From: a bacterium
GTDB lineage: Bacteria > Hydrothermota > UBA3073 > JACQXS01 > JAQTXJ01
Assembly: GCA_028716385.1 (NCBI GenBank)
Contig: JAQUPX010000003.1
Span: 62,001 to 126,000 of the forward strand
Length of the DNA: 64,000 nucleotides
Reading direction: 5' to 3'
Both the position numbers and the translations under genes were made by a program. Below the pieces are notes generated by a model. It saw only the letters and a program-made list of their open reading frames with translations. It had not been told where the DNA came from and made no database searches. This document shows, one piece after another, positions 35,512 to 44,027 of this stretch (position 1 is the first letter of the stretch; each line of letters starts with the position of its first letter).

Positions 35512-36003
35512 ATGCTAAAAGGAAGAATTTGGAAATTTGGTGATGATATCGATACTGACCAGATATATCCCGGAAAATACCTACCGTTAACAGATAAACA
35601 GGAAATGGCAAGACACGCGATGGAAGGCGTCCCGGGCGCAGAAAAATTCATAAAAGAAGTAAAACCGGGTGATATAATGGTCGTAGGTAAAAACTTTGGC
35701 TGCGGGTCATCAAGAGAACATGCCGGCGTTGCAATAAAAGGGCTCGGAGTATCTCTTGTTATCGCAGAATCATTTGCAGGAATATACTACAGGAACTCGA
35801 TAAATATTGGGTTACCATTATTAGAATGCAAAAATATATCCTCAATTAAAGAAGGAACTATTATATCCGTTTATCCCGAAACAGGAAAAATCATAGATTC
35901 CGATACGGGAAAAGAAATTTACCGGGCAAATCCTCTTGCAAATCTTGAACTTGAAATCATTAACGCAGGCGGATTGCTTAAATTTTTGATAAAAAACGAA
36001 TGA
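35512..36003 (+). CDS. leuD: Aconitase-family hydro-lyase, small subunit (LeuD-like)
   Basis: 163 residues, the swivelling small subunit that completes the active site of the large chain encoded just before it. It starts 'GRIWKFGDDIDTDQIYPGKYL' in type, and carries 'NFGCGSSREHAG' (active-site serine region) and 'SFAGIYYRNSINIGLPLLE'. The loop after the first helix, which sets substrate choice in this family, reads YLPL; as I recall it is YLRT in homoaconitases and YLV(M/Y) in isopropylmalate isomerases. The product is therefore left open. It is the only small subunit in the window for two large subunits. Confidence 0.82.
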   Translation: MLKGRIWKFGDDIDTDQIYPGKYLPLTDKQEMARHAMEGVPGAEKFIKEVKPGDIMVVGKNFGCGSSREHAGVAIKGLGVSLVIAESFAGIYYRNSINIGLPLLECKNISSIKEGTIISVYPETGKIIDSDTGKEIYRANPLANLELEIINAGGLLKFLIKNE

Positions 36004-36180
36004 AACCACAGAGAACACAGAGAAATTAAATATCAAAAATACATTGCCACGAAAGCACGAAAACACAAAAAGAAAACACGAAAAAATACAGGCATAGAAA
36101 ACAAAAATCTTGAGGGTTAGAAAAAGGACAGACAACAAAACAGAGAGGACACAGAGGGCAGAAAAAAAATTAAAAAAGGT
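36004..36180. repeat. Degenerate A-rich 'cacagagaacacagag' repeat
   Basis: This stretch reads ccacagagaacacagag, acgaaagcacgaaaacac, acagagaggacacagagg, with no coding signal. It is the reverse-complement type of the T-rich region at 60345-60900 and belongs to the same family. Confidence 0.6.
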
Positions 36181-36188
36181 GGTATAAA

Positions 36189-36722
36189 ATGATAAACGTA
36201 GAATATATAAAAAAAACTTTTCCAAAGTTGGAACTTATAAAAAATCCTGCATTGAAACAGGGAGTTGTAGATGGATGGCTTTTAGGCGTTAAAAGAGGGA
36301 ACTGGGAAAAAATAGACGACATACCTTTTACTTTGCTAATCCCTGCAAAAACTTCACTGATTGAACACACCAATAAAGTTACGGAACTTGCAGTAAATAT
36401 TGCTAATACCGTATTAAAAGACAATCCTGCAATTAAAATAGATATGGATATTCTTATAGCAGGTGGATTAACTCACGATGTAGGAAAACTTATCGAATAC
36501 GAACGTAAAGATGGCAAAATCGTCAAATCTTTTCTTGGCAATAAAGCAAGACATCCCGCATCAGGATACGCTCTTGCGCTTGAAGTTAAACTGCCAAATG
36601 AAGTCGCTCACATAATACTTGCGCATTCCCACGAAGGAGATACTCTTGAACGCTCAAGAGAAGCAATTATTATTAACCACTCCGATTTTATTGATTTCGA
36701 CCTCGCAAAAACGCTTCGGTAG
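36189..36722 (+). CDS. HD-domain metal-dependent phosphohydrolase
   Basis: 177 residues with a complete HD signature: 'HTNKVTELAVNIANTV', then 'GGLTHDVGKLIEYE' (the HD pair), 'RHPASGYALALEV', 'ILAHSHEG' and a final Asp in 'NHSDFIDFD'. The family hydrolyses phosphate esters of nucleotides or sugars. The true substrate is unknown. It starts at an ATG behind AAAAAAGGTGG. It stands alone between two repeat regions. Confidence 0.82.
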   Translation: MINVEYIKKTFPKLELIKNPALKQGVVDGWLLGVKRGNWEKIDDIPFTLLIPAKTSLIEHTNKVTELAVNIANTVLKDNPAIKIDMDILIAGGLTHDVGKLIEYERKDGKIVKSFLGNKARHPASGYALALEVKLPNEVAHIILAHSHEGDTLERSREAIIINHSDFIDFDLAKTLR

Positions 36723-36823
36723 ACGAAAAATCGTTATTAGGGGAATCGTTACTAGGATATTATATTCTACTTGATAATTAACAAATACGGGTAGGTCGGG
36801 GCAACTGCCCCGATATGTGTTGT
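36723..36823. other. Intergenic, no gene
   Basis: The region contains a small hairpin ggggcaactgcccc at about 36798-36811 directly in front of the 61-bp tandem repeat. No coding or promoter signal was recognised. Confidence 0.5.
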
Positions 36824-36985
36824 GTTGGTAGCCGCAACCTTTAGGTTGCGCAAACTATCCCGATATATGAAAAGTGTAATTTGTGTTGGTAGCCGCAACC
36901 TTTAGGTTGCGCAAACTATCCCGATATATGAAAAGTGTAATTTGTGTTGGTAGTCGCAACCTTTAGGTTGCGCAAACTATCCCGA
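36824..36985. repeat. 61-bp tandem repeat, 2.7 copies
   Basis: Units begin at 36824, 36885 and 36946 and are nearly identical over the full 61 bp, with one base change (tagcc to tagtc) in the third. Each contains the hairpin GCAACCTTTAGGTTGC. There are no variable spacers, so it is not a CRISPR array. Confidence 0.9.
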
Positions 36986-37283
36986 ACGAAAATTGGTGAT
37001 TAGTCTGGGTAGGTAAGGTGACGTTTAGTTAAACTTTCCGACACAGGAGGATTAGTCTAACTTATCCAGCTCTGCTAGGCACCCCACCGAATCTTATTTG
37101 TAAGCGGCAGAGTCTTTTACCCTGAAATGCAATAAGTCCCGCCTTGGCGGGATTATCCAGCTCAGCTGGGTTAACGATTCCCCCTATCTGATATTCTGGT
37201 ATCCTGATATCCTGCCAACTGGTGTTCTGATTCTCTGATATACTATTTGTTCCCTTCCCCTATTAACTATTCTCTTTTTTGAC
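36986..37283. other. Intergenic, scattered palindromes
   Basis: No gene. It contains two copies of a ccagctcwgctgg-type palindrome (near 37066 and 37149), also found at 42695 and at the hypF stop, and the hairpin gtcccgccttggcgggat (37136-37153). Confidence 0.5.
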
Positions 37284-37315
37284 TTGACAAGACCTAATAT
37301 TTGAAGCATTACAAT
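37284..37315 (+). promoter_or_regulatory. Possible promoter, TTGACA-20-TACAAT
   Basis: TTGACA (37284) and TACAAT (37310) precede the secreted CUB protein gene. The spacer is long (20 bases), so confidence is low. Confidence 0.3.
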
Positions 37316-37390
37316 ACCATTAAGGATTAAGGAGTGTTGTATTTAAAACTTAGTTGAATCGATTAGAGATTTGTATTTGTAAGGGGGAGA

Positions 37391-38713
37391 ATGAGAAATA
37401 AGATAAGATTTCTTATGGGGGTTTTATTTTTATTTTTTTGTCGGGAGGTAACATATTGTGAACTATTGGGTGCAAAGGGATTTGACAATCATAGAATATT
37501 GTTATCCAAAAATAGTGGGACTAATTATCCGATTTTAACATCGCCTAATGGAGGGGAAATATGGGCGGCAGGATCAAGTCATTGTGTTACATGGACTACG
37601 GTTGGCACAGGACATAAGTCCTTCAGGCTTCTTTTCGGAAACTGGAATAATGTTCCATACGCTTTTTCTTCCCAGCATCCTTACTCTGCCAATTTTGATT
37701 CTACATGGGAAATTTCACAGCCCGGCACTCCTAAAATAAAAGTTCATTTTGATACCATTAATACGGAATCGGGATGTGATTATATATATGTATACGATAA
37801 AAACAACAACCCAATTACGCAATATACTGGGGCTCACGGCAACATATGGACACCTGAAATTCCGGGAGACAGAGCAAAGATAAGATTAAAAACTGACGGT
37901 ACTGTTCAAAAATATGGTTTTTATATAGATTCCATAAGCTGCATACTCGCTGATATTGATACTATAGATAATAATATACCCGGCACATCCGTGTCTTGCG
38001 ATTGGAAAGTTCCTCCCATTAACTCTCCTGTCAATTGGTTAAGATTGGAAATGTTGGACAGCTTGGACAGTGTGATAGACTGGGATATGAACGACAGCAG
38101 TTTTGCAATTATGCTTTCTGCTAAACTTGTTTACCCGAACGGTGGCGAGAGTTGGGTAGGGAATACTGTTTATACGATAAAATGGCGTATGGTCGGCGGG
38201 GAAGCAGTAAGCACTTATAAACTAATTTACTCTACGGATGGTGGAGCTACATATCCTTACCTTATTGCAGAAAATATTGCGGCAACGGATTCTACTTATG
38301 ATTTGACAACTCCAAATATAGCTTCTGATTCCCTAAGGGTAAAAGTAATAGCGTATACAAGCGTTGATTCTGTCTGGGACACTTCGGATAACAATTTCTA
38401 TATTGCTGTAGGCGCGGAAGAGAAAATAACCATACCAACGATATTTTTTGCACAGAACTATCCCAATCCGTTTAAGTTATCAACCGATATAAAATATGGA
38501 TTACCGGGAGACGCTAACGTAGATATTAGTATTTATAATTTGTCAGGACAAAAAGTAATAAACCTTGAGAACGGTTTCATAAAAGCAGGCTGCTACGTTA
38601 AGAAATGGGACGGGAAAGACCAAAGTGGCAAATATTTGGCAAGCGGAATTTATTTCTGTAAATTTGATACACCGTATTATAAAAAGATAAATAAAATTTA
38701 CCTGATAAGATAA
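37391..38713 (+). CDS. Secreted protein: Ig-like domain interrupted by CUB domain, second Ig-like, sorting domain
   Basis: 440 residues after a GTAAGGGGGAGA ribosome site. The signal peptide is residues 1-24. A first Ig-like unit starts 'SPNGGEIWAAGSSHCVTW', breaks off at about residue 78, and resumes near residue 197 with 'IPGTSVSCDWKVP'. The insert between has CUB features ('GCDYIYVYDKNNNPITQYTG', 'RAKIRLKTDGTVQKYGF'). A complete second copy of the Ig-like unit ('YPNGGESWVGNTVYTIKW') follows. The end 'FAQNYPNPF...GIYFCKF' is a FlgD-type/type IX sorting domain. It is probably displayed on or released from the surface and binds sugars or proteins. Confidence 0.75.
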   Translation: MRNKIRFLMGVLFLFFCREVTYCELLGAKGFDNHRILLSKNSGTNYPILTSPNGGEIWAAGSSHCVTWTTVGTGHKSFRLLFGNWNNVPYAFSSQHPYSANFDSTWEISQPGTPKIKVHFDTINTESGCDYIYVYDKNNNPITQYTGAHGNIWTPEIPGDRAKIRLKTDGTVQKYGFYIDSISCILADIDTIDNNIPGTSVSCDWKVPPINSPVNWLRLEMLDSLDSVIDWDMNDSSFAIMLSAKLVYPNGGESWVGNTVYTIKWRMVGGEAVSTYKLIYSTDGGATYPYLIAENIAATDSTYDLTTPNIASDSLRVKVIAYTSVDSVWDTSDNNFYIAVGAEEKITIPTIFFAQNYPNPFKLSTDIKYGLPGDANVDISIYNLSGQKVINLENGFIKAGCYVKKWDGKDQSGKYLASGIYFCKFDTPYYKKINKIYLIR

Positions 38714-38916
38714 AAAGAGAAGTTTTGGAAAAGTTAAGTTTTTAGAAAATAGAAAATCGTTATTAGTGTCCTACGCTTCACCTCTGCCACCGCCAAGGGT
38801 CGCTTCGCTCCAGATAGAAAATCGTATATTAGGGTATTAGTATATTAGTTAATAGGAGAAGAGGAAGGACATAGAAAGAATAGCCTTGCTTTCCTTTTTA
38901 CTTAATTTTTGATTCT

Positions 38917-39237
38917 TTATTTCGGCAGAAGTATCTGTTTTTTCCCACCCTTTTTCTTATATTCTATAACTTTAGTTAAATTGTTCCTGAATTGCTCTGC
39001 TTCTTTCAAAGTCATCTTGCTTATAAAAGGCCAAAAAGCGTCTTCTTCTAATACTATTGTAAGCCTATCATCCTCGAAAAGTTTGCTGCCGTCTGCTCTC
39101 TTTTCCCCGGCATATTTCATTTGTCCTGTTTTCTTATTGCTGAGATATTTGCTTAGTATTTTTACTTTTGAATTTGGTAATTTTATTACACCGGTTTTAG
39201 GGATTTTATATTTACCGACATAAATTGTGTTTTCCAT
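38917..39237 (-). CDS. Conserved-looking small protein of unknown function
   Basis: 106 residues from the ATG at 39237, chosen because a strong AAAGGAGG lies just upstream (the track start 39297 does not have one). I do not recognise the family. The N-terminus is beta-rich ('NTIYVGKYKIPKTGVIKLPNS'), the middle is charged, and the end is very basic ('EYKKKGGKKQILLPK'). There are no membrane segments or signal peptide, so it is probably cytoplasmic. It stands alone between repeat-rich spacers. Confidence 0.6.
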   Translation of the reverse strand: MENTIYVGKYKIPKTGVIKLPNSKVKILSKYLSNKKTGQMKYAGEKRADGSKLFEDDRLTIVLEEDAFWPFISKMTLKEAEQFRNNLTKVIEYKKKGGKKQILLPK

Positions 39238-39593
39238 TTTTCCTCCTTTATATGTCATTCTAAATACTAATGTTTTGTAGCCTCGGACAAGGGTCATTCA
39301 CCTCTAACACCCCAGCCATTATCTTTTTTTACTCCCCATTGATTTTTTCCCATATCGCGCATCCTTTTTTCCTCAAATGGGAATTTCCCCCTTTATTAAT
39401 TATTTAGATGTACGAAATCTTAAAAAGATTCAGAATATTGTGGTTGTTTTTGGGGACACTACAAAATTCGTTATTCGGATATTAGGGTATTCGTTAATAG
39501 GTAATTAACAAAGAGATTCTTCGCCTTCGTCTCAGAATGACAAATAAACAAACTTATTGACAATATAAGTTTTTGGATGTCTTTTATGCGGAT
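39238..39593. other. Intergenic, nothing clear
   Basis: No gene is seen. A TTGACA at 39557 lies 37 bases before the nadB ATG and may be its -35 box, but no good -10 is visible. Confidence 0.4.
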
Positions 39594-41159
39594 ATGGAAA
39601 CGGATTTTTTAGTTATCGGAAGTGGAATTGCGGGACTTGCTTTTGCCGTTGAATCCGCAGCTTACGGCAAAGTAACAATAATTACCAAGAAAGGTCGCAG
39701 CGAAGCAAATACTAACTACGCACAGGGTGGCATAGCCGCCGCTATTGACTCAAATGACTCTATAGAATATCATATAAAAGACACTCTGAATACCGGAGCA
39801 GGGCTTTGTAACGAAAAAGCAGTCAGGATAATGGTAACTGAGGCGCCTTCCATAATTAAAAGACTTTGTGAATTAGGCGTGGATTTTACTAAAGCAAAAA
39901 ACGGCAAATTAGATTTGGGTATGGAAGGCGGACACTCTATGCGCCGCATCGTCCACACAAAAGATGCAACAGGCGCACAAATCGAAAACTCACTGCTTCA
40001 TAATACAAGTTCCGAAGGCATAACTTTGCTTGAAGATTGGATTGCAATTGACCTTATATTAAAAGATGGAAAATGTATAGGCGTTTGGGCATTAGACGAA
40101 AAAAACAACAAAATATTTTCCATATTCTCGAAAATAATTTTAATAGCGACCGGCGGCGCAGGAAGCGTATACTTGCACACGACTAATCCTTCAATCGCCA
40201 CGGGAGACGGAATTTCAATGGGATATAGAGCAGGCGCAACAATCGCAAATATGGAATTCGTGCAGTTTCATCCTACAACTTTTTACGGAAAGAAAATAGG
40301 AGAAAGAGCCTTACTGTTATCCGAAGCTATACGAGGCGAAGGCGGAATACTAAAAACTTCTAAAGGTAATACTTTTATGGAAAAATATGATGCCAGAAAA
40401 GAATTGGCTTGCCGGGATATAGTAGCTCGCGCCATACATTTTGAACTTAAAAATACCGATACCGATTATGTGTTACTTGATGTAACCCATCTCGGCGAAA
40501 AATTCGTTAACAAATTTCCGAATATATATAATTCGTGTCTCTCTCTCGGGTTAGACCCGTTAAAAGAACCTATCCCCGTTGTTCCGGCGGCACATTACCT
40601 ATGCGGAGGCATTCTTACCGACCTTGATGGGAAAACAAATATTCCAAATCTGTATGTAGCAGGAGAATCCGCTTGCACAGGTGTTCACGGGGCAAACAGA
40701 CTAGCGTCAAACTCTCTTCTTGAGTCTATTGTTTTTGGTTTTCGCGCAGCAAAATCTGCAATAGGAGAAATCAAGAAAATTCACCTGGAAAATTCTACGT
40801 CAACATCTATAAAGAATAACCTTAATTCCTCAATTTGTGACAATAATATAATTAGCGAATACCTGTCCGATATTCGTTTCATAATGTGGGAAAAAGTTGG
40901 TATAGTCAGGAATACAAAAGATTTAGAAGATGCATTATCTAAAATATCTCAATATAAAATAGAAATAGACGCTTTATACGAGAAACACGCAATCTCATAT
41001 GCGCTTGTAGAACTTCGTAATGTCGTAAATACGGCTCTGCTTATTACAAAGTGCGCTATTATGCGAAAAGAGTCCAGAGGGCTTCATTATGTTCTTGACT
41101 ACTTAGCGAAAGATGATATTTTGTATAATCGTGACACAGTAATTAGTAATAATTCATAG
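39594..41159 (+). CDS. nadB: L-aspartate oxidase
   Basis: 521 residues from the ATG at 39594 ('METDFLVIGSG'); the track's 39573 start is a TTG seven codons earlier. It is a flavoprotein that oxidises aspartate to iminoaspartate for quinolinate and NAD synthesis. The FAD motif is 'VIGSGIAGLAFAVE'. Other signatures are 'YAQGGIAAA', 'EGGHSMRRIVHTKDATG', 'VQFHPTTF', 'IRGEGGIL' and 'VHGANRLASNSLLE'. These fit NadB better than succinate dehydrogenase, which shares the fold. nadA and nadC are not nearby. No ribosome site is present. Confidence 0.92.
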   Translation: METDFLVIGSGIAGLAFAVESAAYGKVTIITKKGRSEANTNYAQGGIAAAIDSNDSIEYHIKDTLNTGAGLCNEKAVRIMVTEAPSIIKRLCELGVDFTKAKNGKLDLGMEGGHSMRRIVHTKDATGAQIENSLLHNTSSEGITLLEDWIAIDLILKDGKCIGVWALDEKNNKIFSIFSKIILIATGGAGSVYLHTTNPSIATGDGISMGYRAGATIANMEFVQFHPTTFYGKKIGERALLLSEAIRGEGGILKTSKGNTFMEKYDARKELACRDIVARAIHFELKNTDTDYVLLDVTHLGEKFVNKFPNIYNSCLSLGLDPLKEPIPVVPAAHYLCGGILTDLDGKTNIPNLYVAGESACTGVHGANRLASNSLLESIVFGFRAAKSAIGEIKKIHLENSTSTSIKNNLNSSICDNNIISEYLSDIRFIMWEKVGIVRNTKDLEDALSKISQYKIEIDALYEKHAISYALVELRNVVNTALLITKCAIMRKESRGLHYVLDYLAKDDILYNRDTVISNNS

Positions 41160-41186
41160 TAACTATTAGTAACTAATGGAGAGAAG

Positions 41187-42200
41187 ATGAAAAAAGAAGA
41201 AATCATTCAAAAAGGAAACATTAAAAGAGAAGAAATCACTAAAAAAGAAGAAATTATTAAAAAGTTCCAGGGAAAACGTATTCTTGTAATCGGAGATATA
41301 ATGCTGGACAAATACGTGTGGGGCAGTGTAGAACGTATTTCACCCGAAGCTCCCGTTCCCGTACTAACCGTATCACGCGAAGTATATGTTCCGGGAGGAG
41401 CTGCTAACGTAGCCTGCAATATTAAATCTTTAAAAGGAACTTCCGTTATGGTTGGAATAATAGGAAATGATGAAGCAGGGGAAAAATTAAAATCTTCTCT
41501 GAAAGACAAAGGCGTAGATACTTCCGGTATTTTTGTCGATGATACCCGCCCGACTATAACCAAAATTCGTTTTGTTGCCGAAAAAAGAACCCAACAACTT
41601 ATAAGAATAGATTACGAATCACGCCATCTTATAAATGACAAATTACAAAAGAAAATAATTGAATTCGTGTCTTCCTGTGCTACAAAGTTTGATGCTATAC
41701 TATTTGAAGACTATGATAAAGGAATGCTTCAAACTAACTTAATCAAGAAGCTTCTCAACATTTTTAAGAATAAAATCATAACCGTTGACCCTAAGTTTGA
41801 TAACTTCTTTGCCTATGAAGGCGTAACTCTATTCAAACCCAACAAGTATGAACTTGAGCGTGCCATAGGCGAGAAAATCAATCCAAATAATATAGAATCC
41901 ATATGTAAAAAAGTCCGGAAACAATTGAACTGCAAGGCGGTATTACTTACGATGGGGAAAGAAGGGATGTTATTGGTAGATTCTGCCGGAGCATATAAAA
42001 TTCCTGCAAAAGTCCGTGAAGTTTATGATGAGACAGCCGCAGGAGATGCAGCTATCGCAGGAACGACTATTGCATTGGCAACGAATGCAAGCCTGATAGA
42101 ATCCGCCGGAATCGGTAATATCGTCGCAGGAATAGAAGTAAGTAAATTCGGAACGGTTCCTGTAACTTACGAAGAGCTACTGAAGGATATCAGAAATTAA
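41187..42200 (+). CDS. hldE1: PfkB-family kinase, heptose-7-phosphate kinase (RfaE1) type
   Basis: 337 residues. The core matches the kinase half of HldE: 'ILVIGDIMLDKYVWGSVERISPEAPVPVL', 'VPGGAANVACNI', 'DPKFDNFFAYEGVTLFKPNK', 'LLTMGKEGM'. It phosphorylates heptose 7-phosphate at C1 for lipopolysaccharide core. The PfkB signature reads 'DETAAGDAAIAG' where the family usually has GAGD; the catalytic Asp is kept. The first 28 residues are a charged extension with repeated 'EEI-KK' words. The cytidylyltransferase half is absent, so it is the separate RfaE1 form. A GGAGAGAAG site precedes the ATG. Confidence 0.8.
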   Translation: MKKEEIIQKGNIKREEITKKEEIIKKFQGKRILVIGDIMLDKYVWGSVERISPEAPVPVLTVSREVYVPGGAANVACNIKSLKGTSVMVGIIGNDEAGEKLKSSLKDKGVDTSGIFVDDTRPTITKIRFVAEKRTQQLIRIDYESRHLINDKLQKKIIEFVSSCATKFDAILFEDYDKGMLQTNLIKKLLNIFKNKIITVDPKFDNFFAYEGVTLFKPNKYELERAIGEKINPNNIESICKKVRKQLNCKAVLLTMGKEGMLLVDSAGAYKIPAKVREVYDETAAGDAAIAGTTIALATNASLIESAGIGNIVAGIEVSKFGTVPVTYEELLKDIRN

Positions 42201-42232
42201 ATTTTTCTTCTTCGGTTAACTAACTTTTTTAT

Positions 42233-42261
42233 TTGACTTTATTATAAAGTTAGGTTATTCA
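42233..42261 (+). promoter_or_regulatory. cutA promoter, TTGACT-17-TATTCA
   Basis: TTGACT (42233-42238) and a weak -10 TATTCA (42256-42261) precede the cutA ATG at 42271 by nine bases. There is no ribosome site, so a leaderless message is likely. Confidence 0.4.
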
Positions 42262-42270
42262 ACCCTTTAA

Positions 42271-42594
42271 ATGATAGAAAAATATATTCAGGTAGTTACC
42301 ACTATTGACAATAAAAAAAAGGCAATGGAAATTACTAAAACCGTTGTATCAAAAAGACTATGCGCCTGCGCCCAGATTGTAGGTCCAATAATTAGTAACT
42401 ACCGGTGGAAAAATAAACTTACTACATCTAAAGAATGGTTATGTATTATGAAGACAAAAAAATCCCTTTATACGCAACTTGAAGCGGAAATTAAAAAACT
42501 TCATACTTATACCGTTCCTGAAATAATCGCGACTCCTATAATTGCAGGAAATAAAACTTATCTTGAGTGGATAGGGAAAGAAACAAAGAAATAA
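42271..42594 (+). CDS. cutA: Divalent-cation tolerance protein CutA
   Basis: 107 residues, the full length of this small trimeric, PII-like protein. Signatures are 'VVTTIDNKKKAMEIT', 'RLCACAQIVGPIISNYRW', 'EWLCIMKTKKSLY', 'HTYTVPEIIATPI' and the terminal 'YLEWIGKET'. CutA has been linked to copper and other metal tolerance, but its direct activity is unsettled. It is not obviously in an operon. Confidence 0.92.
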   Translation: MIEKYIQVVTTIDNKKKAMEITKTVVSKRLCACAQIVGPIISNYRWKNKLTTSKEWLCIMKTKKSLYTQLEAEIKKLHTYTVPEIIATPIIAGNKTYLEWIGKETKK

Positions 42595-42600
42595 ACAAAT

Positions 42601-42835
42601 AAGAGAAATTGGACGCAGATGAACGCAGATGGGCAGGATAAAAAAAGAAAAATTGAGAGTTTAAAAAAACGGATAACAAAATACGGAAAGATTAACCCAG
42701 CAGAGCTGGATAGGTATCTCTAAGGATTTCGTCCAAGAGCTTCCTAAAAAGGATAAAACAAAAATGATAATTGCAGAAAAAAGGATTTTAAAAATCATGA
42801 TAATCTGCGTTTATCTGCGTCCTAAAAAGAAATTT
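42601..42835. repeat. Repeat-rich spacer ('gacgcagatgaacgcagat' and 'cccagcagagctggat')
   Basis: Two opposed copies of the cgcagatgaacgcagat-type word occur (42611-42630 and 42803-42823, the latter reading atctgcgtttatctgcgt), with a ccagcagagctgg palindrome at 42699. No coding signal is visible. Confidence 0.6.
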
Positions 42836-42847
42836 AATGGATAAAAT

Positions 42848-44017
42848 ATGAAATATTGTATAGCTTTTATAACAATATTGATATTGGGACTTTCCGGCTG
42901 TATGCCTAAAGACCAAATCAAACCGGCAGAAAAACCGATATCCCCGGATGCCGTAATGAAAACAATAGATTCTCTTTCCCAAATAGGATTTGAGTTCAAA
43001 ATAGAATTCAAAAATCCGAATGTCGCCGGAACTTCAAAAGGAATTAGCTTAAACAATAAAACTCAGGTTAATATAACACGTAAACTCGGTGCAGAAAAAG
43101 AAAAAAACAAACTTATCGGCATAGATGAAACGGAATACAGTCAGGTAAAAGGAAAATGGCAAACAGACACAAGAACCTTTGATACACAGCCAATTGAATT
43201 ACTTAAAACTATATGCGGACAGAAAGATTTTAAACTAACAGAACAAAAAAATGGATTCTTTGTGTATAGTTTTACACCAAATTTATTGTTTATGGACCCT
43301 GCCTCTATGGATAAACCTGAAACGACACAGGGATTTATTTATATAGATAATAAAACTCTAATGCCTGTTAAAGTAATTGCAAAAACAGAAACCGCATCGT
43401 GGAGTATGACAGTAAAAAATATGGGAAAAAAGTTTTATATTCGCAGTCCGAAAACTAAGTTGTGGAGTTTAATAATAAATACAAATAAACCAAAAGAGGT
43501 AATTAATATTTTGAAAAAAAGACTAAACTTATATGGAGTTGAAACACTAAACAGCCAGACAACCGACAAAAGCATAATCTTCCAACTTTATTCCGAAAAC
43601 GAATTAACGGGAAAGTTATTTCAATCGGGAAAAACAGAGCTTTATATTGCAGAATACCCGAAGCAATCCATTTATGAATTGTCCTCTTCCGAGGAAAAAG
43701 ATATTTGTTTTGTAAATAATGACCCCACTAAACCTATTTTATTAAAAAATAAGATAGAAACTAAACTAACAGGTACTGAACTGGATTCCGAAGGTAAAAG
43801 TGATGGGCAGACAGGCATTAAACTTAAATTCAATACTAATTTGCCTGAAACGACTAAGATAGCAATATTATGTGATAAAGAGGTCGTTGGATTCGTTCCA
43901 CAGACGTGGGGCAAGGAGTTAGAAATAAAATGCAGTAAAGAAACATCATTAAATATAAAATTTCCCTTGCCAGATAGTTGTTTAATTGCTAAGGTAACAC
44001 AAAAGTCTTTAAAATAA
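42848..44017 (+). CDS. Lipoprotein with SecD-P1-like segment
   Basis: 389 residues with a lipobox 'LGLSGC' (C18), so it is an envelope lipoprotein. The first half (residues 30-200) is beta-rich and recalls LolA/LppX-like carriers ('ETTQGFIYIDNKTLMPVKVIAK'). Residues about 215-262 ('VINILKKRLNLYGVETLNSQ...SIIFQLYSENELTGKLFQSGKTELYIAE') match the pattern of the SecD/SecF periplasmic P1 region ('LxxRlxxlGvxxxxvxxxxxxxIxVxlpg'). The final 90 residues contain another beta-sheet. This combination is not one I recognise. No operon partner is evident, except the RCC1 gene 10 bases downstream. Confidence 0.6.
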   Translation: MKYCIAFITILILGLSGCMPKDQIKPAEKPISPDAVMKTIDSLSQIGFEFKIEFKNPNVAGTSKGISLNNKTQVNITRKLGAEKEKNKLIGIDETEYSQVKGKWQTDTRTFDTQPIELLKTICGQKDFKLTEQKNGFFVYSFTPNLLFMDPASMDKPETTQGFIYIDNKTLMPVKVIAKTETASWSMTVKNMGKKFYIRSPKTKLWSLIINTNKPKEVINILKKRLNLYGVETLNSQTTDKSIIFQLYSENELTGKLFQSGKTELYIAEYPKQSIYELSSSEEKDICFVNNDPTKPILLKNKIETKLTGTELDSEGKSDGQTGIKLKFNTNLPETTKIAILCDKEVVGFVPQTWGKELEIKCSKETSLNIKFPLPDSCLIAKVTQKSLK

Positions 44018-44027
44018 AAAAAGAAAG

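Noticed and set aside
35842-36225. Minus-strand ORF rich in Phe and Cys
   Set aside because: It overlaps leuD and the A-rich repeat and has no ribosome site or family features.
36824-36985. CRISPR array
   Set aside because: The whole 61-bp unit repeats, with no variable spacers, and no cas genes are present.
36986-37283. tRNA or small structured RNA gene
   Set aside because: I looked for cloverleaf and T-loop words here and in other spacers and saw only repeat-family palindromes.
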